A stretch of 36,748 nucleotides of DNA, taken from assembly GCA_019745275.1 (NCBI GenBank), contig JAIETJ010000136.1:1-36748 (forward strand). Direction: 5' to 3'. Made by a program: the position numbers and the translations under genes. This document shows positions 23,984 through 31,673 of the stretch, in pieces (the first letter of the stretch is position 1; every line of letters starts with the position of its first letter). This stretch comes from Pseudomonadaceae bacterium (GTDB taxonomy: Bacteria; Pseudomonadota; Gammaproteobacteria; Pseudomonadales; Pseudomonadaceae). The notes below the pieces were generated by a model. The model was not told the origin of the DNA and searched no databases. It saw only the letters and a program-made list of their open reading frames with translations.

Positions 23984-26833
23984 ATGAGCCGCAACCAAGA
24001 AATCCACCCCGACATTGACGATGGCATCGACCGCAAGGTGCTGACGCAATTACGCGCGCGCTTTCTTAAAGTTAATAGCGGGCGCATTGAGCGCGCCATG
24101 CAAGCGCTGTCCACTCGCCAACAGTGGGTGCTGAAGCTGTTGCCGCTGTTGTTTCATGTCAATCACCCGCTCTTGCCGGGCTATGTCTCGGGCAGCACGC
24201 CGGCCGGCCTCTGTGGTTTTGAGCCGGACGACGAGCTACTCGGCGAAGCCCAGCGCCTGACCCGCTCGTTCGTCTACAAGCCCTATCGCGGCAAGCCACA
24301 ACTGCCGTTACAGGGGCTGTTTTTGATGGGCAGTCTCGGCACCTTGGCGCAAGCCGAGCAGAGCGACATGGACCTCTGGGTATGCCACGCGCCGCAACTC
24401 TCGCAGCAAGCGCTGGATGAACTGCAACGCAAATGCACCCTGCTGGAGACTTGGGCCGCCACTCAGGGGGCCGAGGTGCATTGCTTCTTGGTCGATCCGG
24501 CGCGCTTCAATGTGACCGATCGCGAAGCGCAACTGACCTCCGATGACTGCGGCACCACCCAGCACTATTTATTGCTCGACGAGTTTTACCGCAGCGCCAT
24601 CTGGCTGGCCGGGCGCACGCCTTTGTGGTGGCTGGTGCCGGTGTATGAAGAGCAGCGCTACGACGACTACTGCCGCACCTTACTGAGCAAACGCTTTATC
24701 CGCGCCGATGACGTGCTCGACCTCGGCCACCTAGCCCAGATCCCGCCGGCGGAGTTCCTCGGCGCGGGCATGTGGCAACTGTTTAAGGGCATCGAGTCGC
24801 CGTATAAATCGGTGCTCAAACTGCTGCTCACCGAGGTGTACGCCAGCGAGCATCCACGGGTTGAATGCCTGAGCCTCAGGTTCAAACAGGCGGTGTTTGC
24901 CAATCGTCTCGATCTGGACGAGCTGGACAGCTACATCGTGTTGTATCGCCGTTTAGAGGAGTACCTCAACGGCCGTGGCGAGCTGGAACGGCTCGAACTG
25001 ATCCGCCGCTGCCTGTACTTGAAGGTCAATAAGAAGCTCAGCAAACCGCCGCGTAACCGCAAAAAAAGCTGGCAACGGCTGCTGCTCGAACGCCTCACCG
25101 CCGAGTGGGGCTGGAGCGAGCGCGAACTGCTGATGCTGGATAATCGCCAGCAGTGGAAGGTTCGTCAGGTCAGCCAAGAGCGCCGCGCGCTGGTCAATGA
25201 ACTGACCTACAGCTACCGCTTCTTGTCCGACTTTGCCCGCACCCAGCAGGCCGGCAGCCTGCTCAACAGTCGCGACCTGAGCATCCTCGGCCGCCGCCTG
25301 TACGCCGCCTTCGAGCGCAAGGCCGGCAAGGTCGAGTTTATTAACCCCGGCATCGCCCCCGACCTTGCCGAAGAAACCCTGACCCTGGTGCAAAGCCCGG
25401 CGGCCGAAGCCGCCAGCGACGGCCAGTGGGCGCTGTACAGCGGCAGCTTAAACGGCCAAGACACGGCGGATTTCGCCCCGCTAAAGCGCAGCCGACAATT
25501 GGCCGAATTGCTCGCTTGGTGCCACCGCAACAGCGTGATCGACAGCAGCACGCGCCTGTCCTTGCAGCCGGGCAGCAGCGACCTGAATGACTTTGAGTTG
25601 TCCAACCTACTGGAAAGCCTGCAACTGGTGCTGCCGCTACCCTTCGCCAGCGTGCCCGAGCAAGCCCTGCTCGAAGCCTGCGCACCGGCCAGCGTGCTGC
25701 TGCTAGTGAATGTCGGGGTTGACCCACTCAAGCAACACAGCCTGCTCAACGTACACCTGACCAGCGGCCGCATCGATGCGCTGGGTTACTCCGGGGTGCG
25801 TGAAAATCTGGTGCTGACCTTCGACCAAATCACCCTGAACAGTTGGAACGAACTGCTGGTCAGTCGCTACGACGGCCCTAACGCCCTGCTCGACTGCCTG
25901 CGCGACTATTTAAATAGTCTGCCGGCAGGTGGCAGAAGACCCAATTTGCAGATTCGCTGCTTCTGTAAAAACCGCGCGGTAACCATCGGCCAACGGGTTG
26001 CAGCGTTGTTCAACGACGCCCTCAACCAACTGGCCAAGCCGCAACTGAGCCGCTACCTGCTGCAGATTCAACAGCACTACCATGTGATCAACCTAACTCC
26101 CGGTCAGGTCAGCCACGCCACACTGGCCGATCTGCCGAGTTTGATTGAGCACCTTGGCCAGCAGCAGAGCTGCTTTAGCGCGCTGCATTTGGACCCGCAT
26201 GTATTAGAGGGCGACGACCTCGCGCTGATCCTGCCGCAGGGCCGCGCCGACTGCATTCAAGTGTTCTACCGCCTGCACGGCGAGCACGCCGAACTGAGCA
26301 TTTTGGATGAACACAACGCCCTGTGGCGTCAGCGCGTGCCCTTCCATGATGAGCAAAATCTGCTGACCCCGGTGCAGCGCTTCTTGCAATCGATGCTCTA
26401 CCGACGCAACGCCCTGGTCACCTTCGACAGCCCACAACTGCCGATGGAGTTGGAGCTGCTGTATTACCAAGTGCTGCCCGCCGCGCCGCAACGCGCCCAG
26501 CAGCTAGAACGCCGCCCGGCGCCACAAACCCTCGGCAGCCAACCGTTCTATCAGGTGCAGGTGATAGTCGAACCGGCCGAACCCGGCCGCGAACACATCA
26601 GCCTGTACTGCAACCACCGCGAGTTTTCCGAGCTAGAACATGGCACCGATCTATTCGCCGCCGTCGCCCGGCACATCCTCAGCAAACGCCAAGGCGGCGA
26701 ACGCTACCCCTGCTACATCACCGACCTCGACCTGTCGCGAGTGCTCGACGACGGCCACAGCCAAACCATCCACTACCTACGCTACAAAGCCCGGCTGGAA
26801 GAAGCGCTGAATAGCGCGTTGCAGAACGCCTAA
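23984..26833 (+). CDS. cyaA: Class I adenylate cyclase
   Basis: CyaA makes cAMP from ATP; in Pseudomonas it is the cytoplasmic cyclase that works beside membrane-bound CyaB. The 949-residue protein has the class I N-terminal catalytic domain (nucleotidyltransferase-like), with MGSLGTLAQAEQSDMDLWVCH at ~115-135 (G-S and the D-x-D metal site at 128-130), and the long C-terminal regulatory part ending in short basic segments. Length is in the usual range for the family. It sits 52 bp after the REP element, and its stop is only three bases from the stop of the opposing Bro-N gene, leaving no room for a terminator outside that gene. Confidence 0.96.
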   Translation: MSRNQEIHPDIDDGIDRKVLTQLRARFLKVNSGRIERAMQALSTRQQWVLKLLPLLFHVNHPLLPGYVSGSTPAGLCGFEPDDELLGEAQRLTRSFVYKPYRGKPQLPLQGLFLMGSLGTLAQAEQSDMDLWVCHAPQLSQQALDELQRKCTLLETWAATQGAEVHCFLVDPARFNVTDREAQLTSDDCGTTQHYLLLDEFYRSAIWLAGRTPLWWLVPVYEEQRYDDYCRTLLSKRFIRADDVLDLGHLAQIPPAEFLGAGMWQLFKGIESPYKSVLKLLLTEVYASEHPRVECLSLRFKQAVFANRLDLDELDSYIVLYRRLEEYLNGRGELERLELIRRCLYLKVNKKLSKPPRNRKKSWQRLLLERLTAEWGWSERELLMLDNRQQWKVRQVSQERRALVNELTYSYRFLSDFARTQQAGSLLNSRDLSILGRRLYAAFERKAGKVEFINPGIAPDLAEETLTLVQSPAAEAASDGQWALYSGSLNGQDTADFAPLKRSRQLAELLAWCHRNSVIDSSTRLSLQPGSSDLNDFELSNLLESLQLVLPLPFASVPEQALLEACAPASVLLLVNVGVDPLKQHSLLNVHLTSGRIDALGYSGVRENLVLTFDQITLNSWNELLVSRYDGPNALLDCLRDYLNSLPAGGRRPNLQIRCFCKNRAVTIGQRVAALFNDALNQLAKPQLSRYLLQIQQHYHVINLTPGQVSHATLADLPSLIEHLGQQQSCFSALHLDPHVLEGDDLALILPQGRADCIQVFYRLHGEHAELSILDEHNALWRQRVPFHDEQNLLTPVQRFLQSMLYRRNALVTFDSPQLPMELELLYYQVLPAAPQRAQQLERRPAPQTLGSQPFYQVQVIVEPAEPGREHISLYCNHREFSELEHGTDLFAAVARHILSKRQGGERYPCYITDLDLSRVLDDGHSQTIHYLRYKARLEEALNSALQNA

Positions 26834-26836
26834 CAG

Positions 26837-27679
26837 CTAAGGTTTGAGAGGCTTGCGCACTGGCGGTTTTAGGTTGTCAGGGCTGACCACTTTTTTGCCG
26901 GATTTGGCTTCCAGCTCCGCGCGCGCTTTACCGGCAATGCGGCCACCGCTTTTGGCCGCTGCGCTGTTCTCGGCCATGCCGGTGGCATCCACGCTCTCGG
27001 CAATCTGCCGGGTGGATAACTCGGCCAGCGCGGTGAAAATCAACTCCGCTTCGCTCATATGGTCGCGCAAATTCTGACTGCTCAACCCCTTGAGATCCTT
27101 GTGCGCCTTGACGCCCAGATCGGCCCATTCCTGATGAATGATATTGGTCAGAATGGCGTACTCCTGACCTTGCTTGATCTCGTGATTGGCCCAGTAATCG
27201 GTCAGTTTGTTACGAGTTTCCTGGCCGAGCATGCGTTGCTGAATCCACTTTTCGCTACGCCCGTGCTGCTGCCAGGTGCTGCGCGCCCGGTCCACCGCTT
27301 GGGCAGGATCGGCCAGTTCCTGCATGCGTTCGTAGCCGACCTTGGCCAACCACAACTTGATCGGCTCAGCCTTGGGGCTGGGCACCGACTGCACCAGACG
27401 CAACAGGGTTTCAGCATTGGCGGCATCGGTCAGGCGCTGCTTGCCGTCGGAGGCGGTCATTTTCAACTGGTTACAGTCTGTAACCAGTTGACTGCCCTCC
27501 TTGACTAGGCGGTTCTTCAGCACTTTCCAGTAGTTACGCGCCGACTGATAGTCAGGCTGCTGGGTCAATACCTGAATGATATCGATAACAGAGAACCACC
27601 AGACCTCGCCTTGCTCGTCGTAGATGCGACGAATCTGCGAAGTTTCAAACAGGGCGATGTCATTGGGTAACTGGCTCAT
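26837..27679 (-). CDS. Bro-N domain protein with DinD-like C-terminus, coupled to the Type IIL enzyme
   Basis: The 280-residue protein has an N-terminal Bro-N domain (about 5-110: VWWFSVIDIIQVLTQ, then NYWKVLKNRL), found in phage antirepressors and chromosomal relatives. The C-terminal part (about 188-270) resembles E. coli DinD: a KGL...LRDHM segment, followed by AELIFTALAELSTRQ and later GRIAGKARAELE and a KPP/K-rich tail. DinD is an SOS protein reported to inhibit RecA-mediated strand exchange. The start overlaps the restriction-enzyme stop as ATGA (27676-27679), so translation is coupled. No other phage gene is nearby. The function is unknown; a role in DNA-damage response or control of the enzyme is inferred from context and the DinD resemblance, which I judged by eye. 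Confidence 0.8.
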   Translation of the reverse strand: MSQLPNDIALFETSQIRRIYDEQGEVWWFSVIDIIQVLTQQPDYQSARNYWKVLKNRLVKEGSQLVTDCNQLKMTASDGKQRLTDAANAETLLRLVQSVPSPKAEPIKLWLAKVGYERMQELADPAQAVDRARSTWQQHGRSEKWIQQRMLGQETRNKLTDYWANHEIKQGQEYAILTNIIHQEWADLGVKAHKDLKGLSSQNLRDHMSEAELIFTALAELSTRQIAESVDATGMAENSAAAKSGGRIAGKARAELEAKSGKKVVSPDNLKPPVRKPLKP

Positions 27680-30486
27680 AGGCGAACTTCCTTTTTCGCT
27701 GGTTTTTTACCTGTTGGCTGACTGGCCGCCAAGCGCTGGCTGTAGCTCAGGTACAGCTCGAAGAGAAAAGCCACGCGCTCGGCTTCGCTGTTGAAGCGGG
27801 TTTTGCCGTAGGCCGCGTCTACCGCTTTATCGAGGCTTTGATGGGCCTTGAGCAAGGCCGGCGGCATGCTTAGCGGGTCGTACAGATCGGCCAAGGTCGC
27901 CTCGGGGAATTGCGCGCGAGCAGCCAGCACCGCCTCAGCGGCGGTTTCGATGGCGGCGCGCAGTTTAATGGCGCGCAAGCTCTCGGCAGTGGCCGGTGCA
28001 TCTGCTTGTGGCGCGGGTAAGTCGGGCCAAGGGAAGTTGTTGTAGACGATGCCTGCGGAGTATTGATAGTCGCTTTTCATCCGCCCGCACACGGCGCGCA
28101 TCCAAGCCATGTGCATGGCGGATTGCAAAACACCAAATTCAAACCGTGTCGCATTGGGGACGACCAGAACGCTAGGGTTGATAATTATTTCGGGCTGCAA
28201 GAAGCCCAGCGGCACATATTCGCGGCGTTCAGAAGATACCTTTGGAATCAAAAGATAAGGAGTTTCTGGCTGCCGATTCTCGCCAAATTCAGTTGGGGTT
28301 TTCGCCAACTTACGGGTAGGAATTTTGACACTTTTCAACCGTGCTTCTTTCACGGCTTCAACCCGCTGCAATACGCTAGGCATAGCTCGCAAAGCTTGCG
28401 GGCTGATACCTTTTAGCCAAAGACAATATCGCTTGCTGCCATTTAGAAACTCCTCACCACCGATGAATTCGCGGATAAATGGCAAAGCTCCCGGCTCTTG
28501 GGCGAGAAAGGCGTCAAGCTCATAGGCTTCTATGACGAAGTGGCCGAAATCAACCGCCTTACTTCCGAAAACAATTTCCGAGACTGAACAAATCGGCTTC
28601 ATCCGCCGCTCTATGACCATTGACGGTGCATCTATCAGATAAGGGGATACATTGCCCACTCGGACGGCGAGCGCCTCGCCTTTGATATTTTCGTACTCGA
28701 AAAGGGTCTTTTCCTCCACATCATCCAGCCCAAAGCCGACGATCACACAATGTACGGCGGCCTTGCCGCGCGCCTCGTTACTCCAGGCAAAGGTACGGTG
28801 AGCAAAGTGAATTTTGATGCCCTGCGCCAGCATCCAACTCCATAGCACACCGACTTGTTCGCCTTGGGTGATCGAGTTGGTAGACACAAAAGCGCAGCGC
28901 AGCGCTGGTTTGGCGGCCATGTACCGCGCCGTCTTCACATACCACGCCGCGACGAAATCCAGTACACCCGCCCCCGCCACGCCGTTCATCACCAACGTCA
29001 TGTCGGCTTTTTGTGCGGCAGATTGTTCCTTCTTGCCCAGAAACGGCGGATTGCCAATCACCAAGCTGCACTTCTGCGCCGCCACCACGTCATTCCAATC
29101 CAACTGCAAAGCGTTACCGCAGACAATATGGGCGGTGGCGGCCAAGGGAATCCGGGCGAAGTACAGGCCAAACTCCTGTGACACTTGCAGGTTCATCTGG
29201 TGGTCCATCAGCCACATGGCCACTTGGGCGATTTGCGCGGGGAACTCCTCAATCTCGATGCCGTAGAACTGGTCCACATCGAGGCGCACCAAGGTAGCGA
29301 TGTTTTCCGTCTGGCCCGATTGCTGCGCTTGCAGGTGCAACTGGCGCAACACGTCCAGCTCCAGCAGGCGCAGTTCGCGGTAGGTAATTACCAAAAAGTT
29401 GCCGCAGCCGCAGGCTGGGTCGAGAAAGGTCAGGCTACGCAGCTTATTGTGAAACTCGAAGAGCTTGTTGCGGTTGCTTTTGGCCTTGTGAAACTCGGCC
29501 CACAGCTCGTCGAGAAACAACGGTTTGAGCAACTTGAGGATGTTCTTTTCGCTGGTGTAGTGCGCACCCAAATTGCGCCGCGCCTGCTTGTCCATGATCG
29601 ACTGAAATAGCGAACCGAAAATTGCCGGGGAAATCCGCGACCAGTCCAGCGCGCAGCAGTCGAGCAAACTCTGACGCATGGCCGCATCGAACGCCGCTGG
29701 CGGCAGTTGCTCGGCAAACAATTTGCCGTTGATGTACGGGAAGGCGGCCAACTGTTCGTCGAGGTTTTTCAGGCGTTTGCCGGGCGGGCTGTTGAGGTTG
29801 TGGAACAGGCTGGCGAGGCGATCGCCAAGGTCGCTGCCGTCCTCGCTGGTGCGCTGTTCGAGGTAGTCCTGCAACTGCTGACGCTCGAAAATCCCGGTGT
29901 CTTCGGCAAACAAACAAAACAACAGGCGCACCAGATACAACTCCAGCGGATGGCCGTCGTAACCGACCGCCTGCAACTGGTCGTGCAGCTTGCCCATGCG
30001 CTCGGCAGCCTTGATATTGACCGGGTCTTGCTCTTGGATAACGTGGGTTTGGTAGCCGGAAATAAAGCCGAACAGGCGCACGTATTTGTGCAAATCGGCG
30101 AGAGCAAAATCGTGCTGCGTGCCGTCGTCGAGGTCATACAAACGGAAACGCGCGAAGTCAGAAACGATCAGGTACTTGGGTAGCTCGCGCTCTTTCAAGC
30201 CGGGAAAATAATCCAGCGCCTGGCTGTAGGCACGGTCGAGGTCTTTACCACGCGACTTGTGCTCGATCAGCAGCATGCCCTTCCAGAGCAGGTCGATGTA
30301 GCCGTCCTTGCCGTCAATTTTTTTAACCCGCGACTCAAAGCTGGCCACCCGGCGGCGACTCACGCCAAAGACATTAAAAAAGTCATTCCAGAACGGTTTG
30401 GCTTCGGCGTCTTCGCTGGTTTCGTCAGCCCATTCGCGGGAGAACGCCAAGGCGCGGCTTTTTATTTCGTTCCAGCTTAAGGGCAT
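27676..30486 (-). CDS. Type IIL (MmeI-like) restriction-modification enzyme
   Basis: A single 936-residue polypeptide with both nuclease and N6-adenine methyltransferase parts. The N-terminal PD-(D/E)xK nuclease has D65-X9-E75-x-K77 (DLLWKGMLLIEHK), the same D-X9-E-x-K spacing as MmeI. A helical spacer follows to ~300. The methyltransferase has motif X GAHYTSEKNI (307-316), motif I DPACGCGNF (356-364) and catalytic motif IV NPPF (479-482). A target-recognition region occupies ~600-800, and a helical C-terminus ends the chain. The enzymes cut a fixed distance from an asymmetric site and protect host DNA by methylating one strand. All catalytic motifs look intact. The site recognised cannot be read from sequence by eye. 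Size and order match MmeI-family proteins. Confidence 0.9.
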   Translation of the reverse strand: MPLSWNEIKSRALAFSREWADETSEDAEAKPFWNDFFNVFGVSRRRVASFESRVKKIDGKDGYIDLLWKGMLLIEHKSRGKDLDRAYSQALDYFPGLKERELPKYLIVSDFARFRLYDLDDGTQHDFALADLHKYVRLFGFISGYQTHVIQEQDPVNIKAAERMGKLHDQLQAVGYDGHPLELYLVRLLFCLFAEDTGIFERQQLQDYLEQRTSEDGSDLGDRLASLFHNLNSPPGKRLKNLDEQLAAFPYINGKLFAEQLPPAAFDAAMRQSLLDCCALDWSRISPAIFGSLFQSIMDKQARRNLGAHYTSEKNILKLLKPLFLDELWAEFHKAKSNRNKLFEFHNKLRSLTFLDPACGCGNFLVITYRELRLLELDVLRQLHLQAQQSGQTENIATLVRLDVDQFYGIEIEEFPAQIAQVAMWLMDHQMNLQVSQEFGLYFARIPLAATAHIVCGNALQLDWNDVVAAQKCSLVIGNPPFLGKKEQSAAQKADMTLVMNGVAGAGVLDFVAAWYVKTARYMAAKPALRCAFVSTNSITQGEQVGVLWSWMLAQGIKIHFAHRTFAWSNEARGKAAVHCVIVGFGLDDVEEKTLFEYENIKGEALAVRVGNVSPYLIDAPSMVIERRMKPICSVSEIVFGSKAVDFGHFVIEAYELDAFLAQEPGALPFIREFIGGEEFLNGSKRYCLWLKGISPQALRAMPSVLQRVEAVKEARLKSVKIPTRKLAKTPTEFGENRQPETPYLLIPKVSSERREYVPLGFLQPEIIINPSVLVVPNATRFEFGVLQSAMHMAWMRAVCGRMKSDYQYSAGIVYNNFPWPDLPAPQADAPATAESLRAIKLRAAIETAAEAVLAARAQFPEATLADLYDPLSMPPALLKAHQSLDKAVDAAYGKTRFNSEAERVAFLFELYLSYSQRLAASQPTGKKPAKKEVRL

Positions 30487-30662
30487 TGCGGTTCATCCCT
30501 GAAAATGTCGGCAGGTAATTAAAGGCCGCGCTTGAGCGGCTGCAGCGTAAAAGAGTACAGCAAAGCCAAATTCGCCCGGCAACAAACTCCTAGCAGTCGA
30601 GCTAAGCCTGCGCACCGAGGGTTAACCTCGTTATAGGTGTGTTACCGGTTGCCGGCGGCTTT

Positions 30663-30797
30663 TGTAGGGTGGGTTAGTGGCGCAGAGCAGGGTTTGCAAA
30701 TCCGCTACGTGATCTGTGCGCCACGTAACCCACCGAGCGGTTTCAGCCCACCAAGGCTTCTGAGTCGAGACAGCGGCGGGCTGAAGCCCACCCTACG
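30663..30797. repeat. REP/BIME-like element, copy 2 (between the restriction enzyme and rnk)
   Basis: On the plus strand TGTAG leads into GGTGGGTTAGTGGCGCA (30668-30684), which pairs with TGCGCCACGTAACCCACC (30717-30734) with small bulges. On the minus strand CGTAG leads into GGTGGGCTTCAGCCCGCC, a tight palindrome, and TTCAGCCC (30742-30749) also pairs with GGGCTGAA (30778-30785). The two units face each other, so GTAG ends are outermost. Confidence 0.7.
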
Positions 30798-30844
30798 AAA
30801 CTGCGGCGAATCCGGGTTAAGTCGAGGCGCTGCCGGGTTTGCGC

Positions 30845-30881
30845 AAACGGCCTTGCGCCGCCGCACAAATCTCTCGGCGGC
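30845..30881 (-). pseudogene. Decayed 3' fragment of a DUF1289 gene
   Basis: AAACGGCCTTGCGCCGC (30845-30861) is identical to 31462-31478 in the DUF1289 gene. The next 20 bases match 17 of the corresponding 23 at 31479-31501, with three substitutions and one 3-base gap. Read on the minus strand both encode REICAAAQGRL; the fragment then runs into unrelated codons and a stop. It is in the same orientation as the intact copy, on the other side of rnk. Confidence 0.6.
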
Positions 30882-30893
30882 AGCGTAATAGCG

Positions 30894-31298
30894 CTAAAGG
30901 CTGAAGTCGCCGGCGGCTTCCGGTTGATATTCAACGGCCAGCAGGGTCAGTTTGATCAGCTTGCCGGCGGGTGCAGGCCAGTCAATCTGCTGGCCGACGC
31001 TCAGGCCCAGCAAGGCGCTGCCAATTGGCGCGAGAATCGACACTGTGCCCTCGGCACCGGCGTTCTGCGGGTAGACCAAGGTCAGGTGGTACTCCTTGGC
31101 GCTACTTTCGTCGCGACAGAACACCCGTGAATTCATGGTTACCACGCCCGCCGGCACTTCGTCATGGCCAACGATTTGCGCACGCGCCAACTCCTTCTCC
31201 AAGGCCTCGACGCCAGGGCCGGCGTTCTTCGGGTCGGCAAGCAGACGCTCCAAGCGTTGTAAATCCAAGCGGGTGATGGTGATGGACGCTGTACTCAT
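30894..31298 (-). CDS. rnk: Rnk, regulator of nucleoside diphosphate kinase
   Basis: Rnk is a GreA/GreB-related protein that binds RNA polymerase; it was found as a regulator of Ndk levels in E. coli and complements algQ-linked defects in P. aeruginosa. The 134-residue protein has a short N-terminal coiled-coil hairpin (about 10-50, SITITRLDLQRLERLL then EALEKELARAQIV) and a C-terminal FKBP-like GreA domain (SAKEYHLTLVYPQNAG, ISILAPIGSALLGLSVGQ type, here VSILAPIGSALLGLSVGQ). ATG 31298 gives the standard length; upstream in-frame codons lie across the leader terminator. AlgQ is also encoded in this window. Confidence 0.95.
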   Translation of the reverse strand: MSTASITITRLDLQRLERLLADPKNAGPGVEALEKELARAQIVGHDEVPAGVVTMNSRVFCRDESSAKEYHLTLVYPQNAGAEGTVSILAPIGSALLGLSVGQQIDWPAPAGKLIKLTLLAVEYQPEAAGDFSL

Positions 31299-31433
31299 GA
31301 TGCTGGCGAAGCCCCCTGTAACTGACGCAAAAAAGCAAAACCCCGAGAGAACCCGGGGTTTAGTTGAACCTCTATCTATCGAGGCAGAAGCCGACCGTAA
31401 CACAGCCGAACAAATACACAAGGCAGCGGGGCG
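31299..31433 (-). promoter_or_regulatory. rnk leader, candidate transcription attenuator
   Basis: The leader lies between the DUF1289 stop and the rnk ATG. It carries an intrinsic terminator whose U-tract ends about 28 bases before the start codon, leaving no room for a normal promoter after it. rnk transcription must therefore read through this hairpin. Premature terminators in front of rnk have been predicted in gamma-proteobacteria, as I recall. I could not identify the alternative antiterminator fold with certainty. Confidence 0.5.
31327..31361 (-). terminator. Intrinsic terminator in the rnk leader / end of cyaY-DUF1289 transcript
   Basis: On the minus strand AAACCCCG (31361-31354) and CGGGGTTT (31345-31338) make a perfect 8-bp stem with an 8-base loop, followed by TTTTGCTTTTTT. 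The opposite strand has no T-run after the stem, so the direction is clear. Confidence 0.8.
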
Positions 31434-31673
31434 TTAGCGGCGGCCGAGCGGCGAGCGGTCTAAACGGCCTTGCGCCGCTGCGCATATCTCGCGTCGGCGG
31501 CTATTGTTGGCGCTGCCCCATTCGAGGATTTCTGCCAATAAACGACCACAGCCGAGGCAGCAATCGGCATCGTCTAGGCAGCACTGGCGCCGGCACGGTG
31601 AGTCAACGGGAGACTCCGCTGGGGCCGGGGTGTTGGCCGAGATGTCAGAGTTCTTCAAACTCAAGTTCCACAC
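31434..31673 (-). CDS. DUF1289 family protein (small cysteine-rich)
   Basis: A 79-residue protein with the DUF1289 pattern: SPCRRQCCLDDADCCLGCGRLLAEILEW, i.e. spaced cysteines around a C-L-G-C-G-R core, followed by RRREI. The cysteines suggest metal binding, but I know of no proven function. The 5' end overlaps the cyaY stop (31645) by up to 29 bases, with no ATG available. GTG 31673 is the longest start; TTG codons at 31664 and 31658 are alternatives. It is likely translated by coupling to cyaY. A decayed copy of its 3' end lies at 30845-30881. Confidence 0.75.
   Translation of the reverse strand: MWNLSLKNSDISANTPAPAESPVDSPCRRQCCLDDADCCLGCGRLLAEILEWGSANNSRRREICAAAQGRLDRSPLGRR

Larger units (their letters stand above)
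30487..30893. other. 407-bp gene-free interval between the restriction enzyme and rnk
   Basis: No convincing gene is present. From the restriction-gene side it holds the presumed promoter and leader of that gene, with a small dyad CGAGG-N5-CCTCG at 30616-30630 and TATAAC on the minus strand next to it; the REP-like element at 30663-30797; and a decayed 3' fragment of the DUF1289 gene at 30845-30881. The 83-residue plus-strand reading frame across it is a translation of the REP palindromes. Confidence 0.7.

Noticed and set aside
26837..30486. The Bro-N gene as evidence of a prophage
   Set aside because: No integrase, terminase, capsid, lysis or repressor gene is present; the only partner is the restriction enzyme, and the flanks are core genes.
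30637..30888. 83-residue plus-strand frame between the restriction gene and rnk
   Set aside because: It runs across the REP palindromes and the DUF1289 fragment, and has no ribosome site or domain.
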